Assembly (NCBI GenBank): GCA_034005525.1
Contig: JAVEUP010000010.1
Coordinates: forward strand, 1-64,000
Reading direction: 5' to 3'
Source: PWXP01 sp034005525
GTDB taxonomy: Bacteria > Planctomycetota > Planctomycetia > Pirellulales > Thermoguttaceae
Length of the DNA stretch: 64,000 nt
The notes beneath the pieces are model-generated. The model was not told the DNA's origin, did not search any database, and saw only the letters and a list, made by a program, of their open reading frames with translations. Position numbers and translations under genes: made by a program. Below, one piece after another: positions 1-6,776 of this stretch (its first letter is position 1; each line of letters begins with the position of its first letter).

Positions 1-1
1 C

Positions 2-889
2 GACCCCACCGGGCTTCAATACCTTCGCGCCCGCTACTACAACCCCGCCACCGGCCGCTTCACCCGCCTCGACCCCTTCGCCGGCAACCTCAACGACCCC
101 CAGAGCCTGCACAAGTATCTGTATTGCCATGCGGATCCGGTGATGGGCGTGGATCCGAGCGGGATGACGCCGGAGGATATCGCATTGGGGAATGCGGCTC
201 ACACGATCATCACTTTCTATTACCGCGCCGAACATTTGCGGCATCTCGTGGAGGGGAATACTCATCCATGGCCGGGGCGTCCTGCTGGGCGTCCCGATAT
301 TACGAATTTCACTCAAAAGACCATCGCTGAAATCAAGAAGGATAATGAAAGGGAGAGAGCGGCGGGCCATGCACAGCTTACGCGAGATCTCCTGGCAATG
401 AATACTGCCCAGGTTGCGTACTGTTCGACTTGGGGGCCAGATCCGTGGCAGCCGGCACTAAGAGGCTTCTGGATTGGCATGGTCAATCCGTTGTACAAGG
501 ATTGGTATGGCGAGATTACGCGTAACGACTCGGGCGTAGTGCTTTACCGCACATTCAAGAAGGATAGCCACCAACCGCGACCATATCCGTATCCGTTTGC
601 TGTCCGAGTCGAAGAATACGAGACATGGACCAGGAATGTGTTTGAAAAGGTTCGCCAGACTACGACCTACGAAGATCGCTTAGCCGCTGCCTACGTTGCT
701 CAAGGGGCGGTGCTAGTGACCACGCTTGCGGGTGCTGGCATCTTAGGCGCACGAATCCTGGCAACAACGGATTTGCTGCAAGGGCGGCCCTCAATGTACA
801 GCGGAATAGCGGGGGCCACATGGGCGACGGGCTTCGCTGCTACTTCGTCTATCTTCGCAGGAATGTTCTGGAATACAGACGGTTTCTAG
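2..889 (+). CDS. RHS/YD-repeat polymorphic toxin, C-terminal part (5' end outside window)
   Basis: The open frame runs in from the window edge, so only the last 295 or so residues are seen. It opens with the classic RHS-associated core: YLRARYYNPATGRF near residue 7, then the LDPFAG and DPSGM motifs that mark the end of the conserved core. In RHS proteins the core forms a shell that encloses a variable C-terminal toxin. What follows here (about 245 residues) is the variable tip. It is recognisable to me as no toxin family, but its last 70 residues hold two hydrophobic, Ala/Gly-rich stretches (around AQGAVLVTTLAGAGILGA and AGATWATGFAATSSIFAG) that could insert into a membrane. A separate gene starts 45 bp downstream, the position usually taken by the immunity gene. 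The RHS call is firm; the toxin activity is inferred from family architecture. Confidence 0.85.
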   Translation, partial: DPTGLQYLRARYYNPATGRFTRLDPFAGNLNDPQSLHKYLYCHADPVMGVDPSGMTPEDIALGNAAHTIITFYYRAEHLRHLVEGNTHPWPGRPAGRPDITNFTQKTIAEIKKDNERERAAGHAQLTRDLLAMNTAQVAYCSTWGPDPWQPALRGFWIGMVNPLYKDWYGEITRNDSGVVLYRTFKKDSHQPRPYPYPFAVRVEEYETWTRNVFEKVRQTTTYEDRLAAAYVAQGAVLVTTLAGAGILGARILATTDLLQGRPSMYSGIAGATWATGFAATSSIFAGMFWNTDGF

Positions 890-934
890 CGCTGGTGCCC
901 TCGGTTGCAGCTACCGTCATGGAGTCGGTCGATC

Positions 935-1738
935 ATGTACACAATAAGCGGTGACTCGCTGGTAGTTTGGTCCCCTGTGGGCAAGGCGACGATTCCATGT
1001 GAACCTTGGATTGTGACGTTGGTGCTATCCCTTGATAGACGATGTCGGAAGAGACGCTTCTCACTTACGAAGTCTCATCGAGGAGTGTCCTACACGATCA
1101 ACGGGGTTCGGGGAGGGACAACAACAATGGTCTCGTTCTCATCACGAGGGACGTCAGCCCGTTATGAGATGATCTTCGGACGGGAGCAGACTGGGACAAT
1201 TGAAACGCGTCGGACCGCTCAGTTGCTGAAAGCAGTCACGTCATTACTTGAACAAGTGGAAAGGGAGTCCGATGCATTGGCAACTGAATACGGCGTGTCC
1301 GTGCCGTTGAAGGACCCATCGTTGCGTACCCCCGGCGCCTATGAGGATCCGGACGTCTACTTTGGGTATGGCCCGCTAGCAATATCGTGGAGCTATTTCC
1401 TCTCCGGTCTTCGTTTTGCGGGCGATCCACATCCTTACACGCTCTGGGCCAATTTCGGCGTTCTTGACTTGATCAAGCATGATCCACTCTCGGGGGACGA
1501 ACTCGAGCGGAGCGACATCCGATCTTGCACAACACTTCATCCCGCTAACACGGCTGAAATCCGAATCTTTCGGAACACTCGCGATCTCTGGCCATTTCGG
1601 AACAGTTTGGCTACCACGCGCGAACTCCTGCTAAAGACTTCGGCCGAAACCGTGAGTATCATGGTAGCACGCGGCCAGCTCAGTGGCTATGAGACGATTG
1701 TTCCGGATGAGTTCCGGGAGAATTCGGGGGCAGATTGA
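935..1738 (+). CDS. Hypothetical protein, putative immunity protein for the upstream RHS tip
   Basis: A 267-residue protein with no signal peptide and no motif I recognise. I chose the ATG at 935 over an in-frame TTG at 905 because a GGAG lies about 10 bases upstream of it. It directly follows the RHS C-terminus on the same strand, where polymorphic toxin systems place the cognate immunity gene. Its stop overlaps the start of an RHS remnant, so it is followed by another piece of RHS coding sequence, as in arrays of displaced toxin tips. The immunity role is inferred only from position; the sequence itself does not identify a function. Confidence 0.5.
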   Translation: MYTISGDSLVVWSPVGKATIPCEPWIVTLVLSLDRRCRKRRFSLTKSHRGVSYTINGVRGGTTTMVSFSSRGTSARYEMIFGREQTGTIETRRTAQLLKAVTSLLEQVERESDALATEYGVSVPLKDPSLRTPGAYEDPDVYFGYGPLAISWSYFLSGLRFAGDPHPYTLWANFGVLDLIKHDPLSGDELERSDIRSCTTLHPANTAEIRIFRNTRDLWPFRNSLATTRELLLKTSAETVSIMVARGQLSGYETIVPDEFRENSGAD

Positions 1739-1753
1739 TATTAGGAAGTCCAG

Positions 1754-1784
1754 CTTCGTCTCCGGGGGTAGGCGCGAGACTTGA
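1754..1784 (+). repeat. 31-bp direct repeat, copy 1
   Basis: This 31-bp stretch, beginning CTTCGTCTCCGGGGG and ending GCGAGACTTGA, is identical to 2964-2994. Both copies lie just ahead of RHS-derived or toxin-like sequence, so they look like shared homology left by recombination between alternative RHS tips. Confidence 0.85.
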
Positions 1785-1902
1785 TCGCTATACTTACGAT
1801 TCCCTCGGCCGATTGGCTACCGTCGAGGTCTACAGGCGCAGCGGCGAGGCCGTCGATGCGGACCCCCAGACGCCCGGCGACCAGCCCGAGGCGACGCGCT
1901 AT
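1754..1902 (+). pseudogene. RHS repeat remnant 1
   Basis: Translation gives YTYDSLGRLATVEVY, a typical YD-repeat sentence, continuing to a GDQPEATRY segment. The last 111 bp (1792-1902) are almost identical to 4247-4357. The RHS reading is lost after 1902, where the sequence passes into the unrelated gene at 1941. This is therefore an orphan fragment of an RHS gene, not an expressed protein of its own. Such fragments in front of immunity-like genes are typical of RHS arrays that have swapped C-terminal tips. Confidence 0.75.
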
Positions 1903-1940
1903 TTAGCCACGTTCAATCCGTGTGCTCTGGGATTGGTGAA

Positions 1941-2852
1941 ATGATACCGCCTTCTTATGACATTATTCAGTACGAACCATCTATACACGGCAGTGTGAAC
2001 CTCCGCGAAGCAATGGCCATTCGTCGTGGCCTGCCCTCACACATTAGGGATCGTCTTGCACGAAGTAGACTTGAGGAGTGCATCTGTATTGATAGTCGCG
2101 ATCACGACGCTGAACGCTTTCTCGATGATCTGCTGAAGATTGACACGCGACGGGATTATCTGAAGTGGCGGTACGTCGAAGTGTCAAAGCGCCAGCTTGA
2201 TCGTTTTCCATTCTACAACATCTGCCCTCGTTGCTACGAGGCAGAACACCGCGTCTTCTTCGACTTCAAGCGGCCAACCTGCAACCACTGGGGCACTTGC
2301 TGCCCTTCCGGCTATGAGAGGATATCGCCCGTACGGATTGTTCCGAACGTAATATCTTCGCTGGGAATCGGACGCATCGGTGATGCTTGGCACGTGGAGG
2401 TGGATTTGCTGGTGTCAGCTGATGTGAAGCGGCTGTTTGATGACAACAGCGTGACGGGGCTGACTTACGAACCATGCGAGATAGGGACAAAGAACCACAG
2501 AGAGGACGGATTCGGCACAGTAGCGTATGTGGCAAGGATCGAGCCACGAGTCTATTCGGTATCAGACCATATTGAGTTTGGCACGTCATGCTGTCCTGTC
2601 CATCAAGTCATCACTTTGTCTTACAGTTCGTTCAATGAGCGCATACCTCGCAGTCGTTTTGGGCCAGAGGATTTCCATGTGATTGAAGGTGTTCAGGTAG
2701 GAGAGCGGCGATACCGAACGCAAACCCTGCGGTGGGTTGTGTCGTCGCGAGTCGTGAAGCTACTCTTGCGGGAGAAGGTCAAGGGGCTGCTTGTATGCAC
2801 ATCGATGTTGAACGAGAAATTTGTACCATTGGTTAACTTGGAGGATGCCTGA
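1941..2852 (+). CDS. Hypothetical protein with a cysteine cluster, in the RHS array
   Basis: A 303-residue soluble protein of unknown family. I took the ATG at 1941; an in-frame GTG at 1920 would add seven residues that lie in the tail of the RHS remnant. A CxxC pair at residues 95-98 (ICPRC) and further cysteines at 114, 120 and 121 could bind a metal ion. The rest shows no recognisable motif. It sits between two RHS-derived fragments and may be an immunity gene whose toxin has been lost, or a cargo gene of the array. No function is assigned from the sequence. Confidence 0.5.
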   Translation: MIPPSYDIIQYEPSIHGSVNLREAMAIRRGLPSHIRDRLARSRLEECICIDSRDHDAERFLDDLLKIDTRRDYLKWRYVEVSKRQLDRFPFYNICPRCYEAEHRVFFDFKRPTCNHWGTCCPSGYERISPVRIVPNVISSLGIGRIGDAWHVEVDLLVSADVKRLFDDNSVTGLTYEPCEIGTKNHREDGFGTVAYVARIEPRVYSVSDHIEFGTSCCPVHQVITLSYSSFNERIPRSRFGPEDFHVIEGVQVGERRYRTQTLRWVVSSRVVKLLLREKVKGLLVCTSMLNEKFVPLVNLEDA

Positions 2853-2963
2853 AGCGGGCTTGCGCTGCCGTCGGTCTAGACAGAGACGTGAGACATCGAG
2901 AAGTTCAGGGTCAGGCCTAAACTTTACACTTTACGGAGAGGCTGCACTTTCTGAAAAAGGCCC

Positions 2964-2994
2964 CTTCGTCTCCGGGGGTAGGCGCGAGACTTGA
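2964..2994 (+). repeat. 31-bp direct repeat, copy 2
   Basis: Identical to 1754-1784. Here the repeat runs straight into the broken toxin-like reading frame at 2993-3289. Confidence 0.85.
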
Positions 2995-3289
2995 GCGTGT
3001 CCAATGGATGGCCTTCGAGATCAAAGGCCATATCGAGAAGGGCACGGCCAGCCTTTGAGGTCTTTCGCGACTGGGGCCCAAAGGCTTCGCAGAAAACGTG
3101 CTGCAGCGGATCGATGAAGGGACCCAAGGATGGAAGGGCATCCCGGACGGAACTAGGTCTGCAGCGAAAGCCCTTAGGCAGTATATCGAATCCAACAAGC
3201 GGTTGCGCGGCGTTGTGGTGAACGTACGCCACGCACTTGATCCGGTTCAAGTGGTAATCAGGACAAAGATTTGGAAGAAGCTCTTGTAA
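2993..3289 (+). pseudogene. Broken RHS toxin-tip remnant (interrupted by a stop codon)
   Basis: One frame reads ERVQWMAFEIKGHIEKG, hits TGA at 3056-3058, then continues in the same frame for 76 codons to TAA at 3287-3289, ending VRHALDPVQVVIRTKIWKK. The start is at the 31-bp repeat instead of at a start codon, so this looks like a toxin tip that once was fused to an RHS core. The FEIKG segment resembles the ExK part of restriction-endonuclease-fold nucleases, but that is a weak hint. The next gene starts 13 bp downstream with a good ribosome binding site, the usual toxin-immunity spacing. The nonsense codon makes this a probable pseudogene. Confidence 0.6.
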
Positions 3290-3302
3290 AGGCGAGGCAA
3301 CG

Positions 3303-4214
3303 ATGGCAAGACGCACGGGACACAGACGTGATTATCTGGTACGGGAATACTCGCGGTGGCTAACCGATGAAACGGTCCGCCGACAAAGGCTATTCGAGCC
3401 CACGAGTGAGATTCAGGAGATTCTCTCAAAGGGGTCTTTATCCTACGAGGAGAGAATGTCTCTTAGCTCAAACATGCCTTGGATTGCGGGCTACTATTTC
3501 GCGACGGGCGCGGTGGTATGCCTGAGCGACGTCGAGAATGGTTGGCGACTGATCAAGCGAGCCCTCCTGTACTCCTATTGGAAACACAGAATCCTTTGCC
3601 GCTCCCGAGATTTCGGGCGAAAGCCGAAGGGTCCACTCACCAACGCGTTCAATCTGACCACAGCCACTGCGTTGGGTCTGGCGATTGCCTGGCCGGAGGG
3701 TATTTGGTATCTCGAATTACTGGAACGGAGTCTGAGTGACGAGTCATTATCGTGGTTTGGAGATGATTTCTTTACCGCCTATCTGGTGCGGCTGTATCGC
3801 AAACTCAAACGCAAGGAGGACATCGGCGGCATTCCACCCAAGCCTCAGAAATGGGAGCATCCTTTTGACGATCTGATCGATTGCTGGGAGAACGAAGAGC
3901 GGCTGGGTGACGCGATTCTCCGTGCCTGCGATTATCACTTCCGCTGGAACGGCATGGATAGAGGCACGCATCGCGCGGAGTTCGGCGCCCCAGTGGCGAT
4001 GGTCAATCCGATTGAGATTCACGCGTTGGAGGCGGTGCGGGCCGAACTTGGCCTTTCAACGCCGAGGGTCGAACACGAACTGCTCCAGCCTCCATTCTAC
4101 CCGCTGCCTGAGTTTGCTAAGAACATCTCCACCGAAGACATCCTTGCAGAAGACGACGTCCTGCGTCGCATCATTGAGTTAAACCAACCGTGGTGCGACG
4201 GGATGGAGGACTGA
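3303..4214 (+). CDS. Putative immunity protein (PoNi/Imm49-like by general features)
   Basis: A 303-residue soluble, mostly helical-looking protein. The ATG at 3303 follows an AGGCGAGG ribosome binding site and lies 13 bp after the broken toxin frame. The N-terminal third is rich in charged residues, the middle has tryptophan-rich helices (WPEGIWYLELLERSL), and a segment reading HPFDDLIDCW lies near residue 190. The composition and length recall the immunity proteins of PD-(D/E)xK-type RHS or PoNe toxins, but I cannot assign the family with confidence. Position immediately after a toxin remnant is the main evidence for an immunity role. Confidence 0.5.
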   Translation: MARRTGHRRDYLVREYSRWLTDETVRRQRLFEPTSEIQEILSKGSLSYEERMSLSSNMPWIAGYYFATGAVVCLSDVENGWRLIKRALLYSYWKHRILCRSRDFGRKPKGPLTNAFNLTTATALGLAIAWPEGIWYLELLERSLSDESLSWFGDDFFTAYLVRLYRKLKRKEDIGGIPPKPQKWEHPFDDLIDCWENEERLGDAILRACDYHFRWNGMDRGTHRAEFGAPVAMVNPIEIHALEAVRAELGLSTPRVEHELLQPPFYPLPEFAKNISTEDILAEDDVLRRIIELNQPWCDGMED

Positions 4215-4246
4215 CTGACACGCAGGCCAAGTGCAAGGCATCTTAG

Positions 4247-4425
4247 ACTTACGATTCCCTCGGGCGGTTGGCTACCGTCGAGGTCTACAAGCGCAGCGGC
4301 GAGGCCGTCGACGCGGACCCGCAGACGCCCGGCGACCAGCCCGAGGCGACGCGCTATGAGCTAGTGGGCAACCTGCTGCGCGAGCGGAAGCCCAATGGCG
4401 TGGTGGCCGATCACGTGTACGCAGC
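4247..4425 (+). pseudogene. RHS repeat remnant 2
   Basis: Reads TYDSLGRLATVEVY, then GDQPEATRYELVGNLLRER and NGVVADHVY, all RHS-repeat phrases. Positions 4247-4357 are a near copy of 1792-1902 with only a handful of substitutions. The frame leaves RHS sequence at about 4425. It is a second displaced fragment in the array. Confidence 0.75.
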
Positions 4426-4503
4426 CTATTGGGCTTCCCGCAGCAAGGAAACCCTGATAAGCTATGCTGGACGCGTTCCCATGCCATTGGAAGGAGTCCG
4501 AAC

Positions 4504-4800
4504 ATGGACCACGCAGTACCGGTTCCCGCCAATCTGTACGCGATGTACCGCGATTACATTCGTCATGTGAACCAAGCCTCGCGTCTTCGACAGGATGATG
4601 TTCGCGACATCGTCGTCGCATCTGAAGCCGATTTCCTGGCCGTCTGGAATACACTACCCGAATCACGTTGGAGCTTGTGGCAAAGGAGATTCGAGGCCGG
4701 ATATGACGAGGTAGCCAGCTCGGATCGCCACGAATTGGCTGCCGCTCTCGTCTGCAACAATGTGAATCGGGCCGACTTCAACGGGAGCCGTGCCGCGTAG
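4504..4800 (+). CDS. Small hypothetical protein at the end of the RHS array
   Basis: A 98-residue protein starting MDHAVPVPANLYAMY. The ATG at 4504 is chosen because AAGGAG lies about seven bases upstream; longer in-frame starts would read through RHS-derived sequence. The sequence is acidic and probably helical, with no transmembrane segment. It follows directly on RHS remnant 2, as the other array genes follow theirs, so it may be a small immunity protein or a cargo gene. I recognise no family. Confidence 0.45.
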   Translation: MDHAVPVPANLYAMYRDYIRHVNQASRLRQDDVRDIVVASEADFLAVWNTLPESRWSLWQRRFEAGYDEVASSDRHELAAALVCNNVNRADFNGSRAA

Positions 4801-5045
4801 TCTCAAGAGTCGGCTCCTGCGCGGCGGCTGGCCTTGCGGTGTTGTCGGCCTTCTACGTGGTCGATCATCCAGGCCAGCAGTTCGTCGGCCGACCCAGCCT
4901 CTCCCGCTCGCGCCAGCTTGCCAAGCCGCCCGAGTTCCACGGGCGATACGCGGAGCACCAACGATTCCCCTTCGAGAGACCCGTTTTGAGGAGGTCCGCG
5001 CTCTAGCACGGTGTACCCGGCCACCAATTTGCTCGGGCCAAAGGT

Positions 5046-5198
5046 CCGATATTCTCCCAGCCCGGGGCAACGCCCAGGGATACCATCCGTTTGACGGCAA
5101 CGCCCGGCCCGTTGGGCCGAGCGATGTCATGATGCGAGGCTCGTTTTCCAGGGCGTTGCCCTCGTTGTCATACATAAGTCGTGGCCGCCACCGGCCGG
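5046..5198 (-). repeat. Dispersed intergenic repeat, divergent copy
   Basis: On the minus strand this begins with GGCCGGTGGCGGCCAC and continues through a TATGACAACGAGGGCAACGCC block. The same GTGGCCGCCACCGGCCGGC end occurs at 9742-9762 next to another copy. It is probably a degenerate member of the repeat family also seen at 5362-5449 and 9645-9733. Confidence 0.5.
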
Positions 5199-5361
5199 CA
5201 TCTTCAACTCCCCCAGGGAGGTAGGTCGCGGTAGCGGCCGGGCGGGGCGCACTGTGTTCCCCGCCTTTGCTTCCCGTAGCCTTGGTATACAAGTGCCCTC
5301 CCCGGGCCTATGAGCCCGACCCTCCCGCAAGCAGGAGGGTGAAGGACATGGCCAGAACTCT

Positions 5362-5449
5362 TGTACAGCAACGAGGGCGTTGCCCCGGGCTGGGCGAACG
5401 CGTCCCCTTGGGGGCACCTTCCAGCCTGCCAGAAAAACTTGTCGCACAC
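5362..5449 (+). repeat. Dispersed intergenic repeat, about 88 bp
   Basis: Runs from TGTACAGCAACGAGGGCGTT to GCCAGAAAAACTTGTCGCACAC. The reverse complement of 9645-9733 matches it along its length with scattered substitutions, and its last 22 bases recur at 9953-9974. All copies are intergenic. Confidence 0.7.
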
Positions 5450-5669
5450 ACACGCACAAGATGCTTGACAACGGACGCCACGCAGGTAATAATCAGCGGT
5501 GCGGAGTTGATGGTCCGGTAACCCGTCGCGGACGGCATGGCCTGTTTTCTGCGTTGCACGCGGAGAGACCAGGCCTGCTTTCGCGATGGGCACGGAGTGG
5601 AATGCCGGCCAGGCGATGGCGACTGTTGATCGGTTGACGAAACGAACGCGCCCCCGGGAATTTACAGCA

Positions 5670-6593
5670 ATGAAGCGATGGCTGACATTAACCGCTTTGG
5701 CAGCGATGGCGCTTGCCAGCCTGGCGGCGGTTGAGGTCAAGGCGGAAGACGGTGCCGCACTGCGGCAGCGCGTCATGCGCATCCTGCGTCAAACGCCGCT
5801 GATCGACGGCCATAACGACATGCCGTGGCAGTATCGCAGGCGGGTCGGCAACCGGCTCGATGCACTCGACTTCGCCGGCGACCTGAGCAGCGCCGAGCCG
5901 TCGATGCATACCGATATCCCGCGATTGCGCGCCGGCGGCGTCGGAGGTCAGTTCTGGGCGGCGTACTTGCCCATCGGCGCGGCGGGCGGACAGCCCGGCG
6001 ATGCACGCATCGTGCTCGAACAGATCGACCTGATCCGCCGGCTTGTCGACCGGCATGCCGATCATCTCGAACTGGCGCTCACCGCCGACGACGTCGAGCG
6101 GGTCCATGCGGAGGGGAGGATCGCCTCGCTCGTCGGCGTCGAGGGCGGCCACGCCATCGAGAACTCGCTGGCGGTGCTGCGGGCGACGTACGAGTTGGGC
6201 GCCCGCTACATGACGCTCACCCACAACCGGTCGCTCGACTGGGCCGACGCGGCTACCGACGCGTCTCGTGCCGATGGGCTGACGCCGTTCGGGAAAGAAG
6301 TGGTGCGTGAGATGAACCGCCTTGGCATGATGGTCGATCTGTCGCACGTCGCGCCGGCTACGATGCATGCGGCCCTGGACGTCATCCGCGCACCGGTGGT
6401 CTTCACGCACTCCTATCCGAATCTGCTTGTCGAGCTTCTGCGCCGGGGTTATACTGATGAGGAACTCGCCAAGATTGCGGGGCAGAACATGCTGCGGGTC
6501 ATGCGCGAGGCCGAGCGCGTGGCGGAGCAGTTGCAGAAGACGGAGCGGCCTTCCGAGGCTACTATTGAGGAACTCGATGCCGAGGTCCAGTAA
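5670..6593 (+). CDS. Peptidase M19 (renal dipeptidase-like), internally deleted
   Basis: An exported zinc dipeptidase of family M19. The ATG at 5670 gives a signal peptide (MKRWLTLTALAAMALASLAA). The N-terminal metal and active-site motifs are present: DGHNDMPW, VEGGHAIEN, and DLSHVAP. The expected FTHS motif is present but is followed at once by YPNLLVELLRRGYTDEELAKI, the end of the family, where about 130 residues normally intervene. The protein is therefore about 307 residues against roughly 400 for the family, and the C-terminal substrate-binding part is missing. The frame stays open, so this could be a recent in-frame deletion; activity is unlikely. The stop codon forms the first three bases of the repeat at 6591. 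Confidence 0.8.
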   Translation: MKRWLTLTALAAMALASLAAVEVKAEDGAALRQRVMRILRQTPLIDGHNDMPWQYRRRVGNRLDALDFAGDLSSAEPSMHTDIPRLRAGGVGGQFWAAYLPIGAAGGQPGDARIVLEQIDLIRRLVDRHADHLELALTADDVERVHAEGRIASLVGVEGGHAIENSLAVLRATYELGARYMTLTHNRSLDWADAATDASRADGLTPFGKEVVREMNRLGMMVDLSHVAPATMHAALDVIRAPVVFTHSYPNLLVELLRRGYTDEELAKIAGQNMLRVMREAERVAEQLQKTERPSEATIEELDAEVQ

Positions 6594-6734
6594 CCGTTCA
6601 CGGGGGACTGTCGCGATTTTCGCGGCACAAAGGGCAATTTGCCCAATCAGCCAACCGGTCCGCCGCGAAAATGGGACTGTCCCCTTCGCATGCAGCGGAC
6701 AAAACTGCCCGCGCCGCTACCCCGTGAACGGTTA
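6591..6734. repeat. MITE-like element with terminal inverted repeats (type copy)
   Basis: A 144-bp palindromic element. Perfect 15-bp terminal inverted repeats TAACCGTTCACGGGG (6591-6605) and CCCCGTGAACGGTTA (6720-6734) enclose a nested inverted repeat, ATTTTCGCGG (6616-6625) with CCGCGAAAAT (6663-6672). No coding capacity. Related copies lie at 29284, 34849, 36840, 37940 and 50333. Confidence 0.8.
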
Positions 6735-6776
6735 CACATCCAACCAACCTCTCACCTCCAACACCTTCCTGAACAA

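Larger units (their letters stand above)
4801..5669. other. Non-coding stretch with dispersed repeats
   Basis: No open frame here has a convincing start and protein-like composition. The stretch holds two members of a dispersed repeat (5046-5198 and 5362-5449) and a small hairpin (ACCCTCC at 5319-5325 with GGAGGGT at 5334-5340). A minus-strand frame at 4803-5027 (ending AWMIDHVEGRQHRKAS) has a protein-like look but lacks a good start, so I left it uncalled. Confidence 0.5.

Noticed and set aside
4803..5027. A minus-strand frame ending AWMIDHVEGRQHRKAS
   Set aside because: The residues look protein-like, but no ATG or convincing ribosome binding site exists, and the region upstream is repeat. 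I do not call it a gene.
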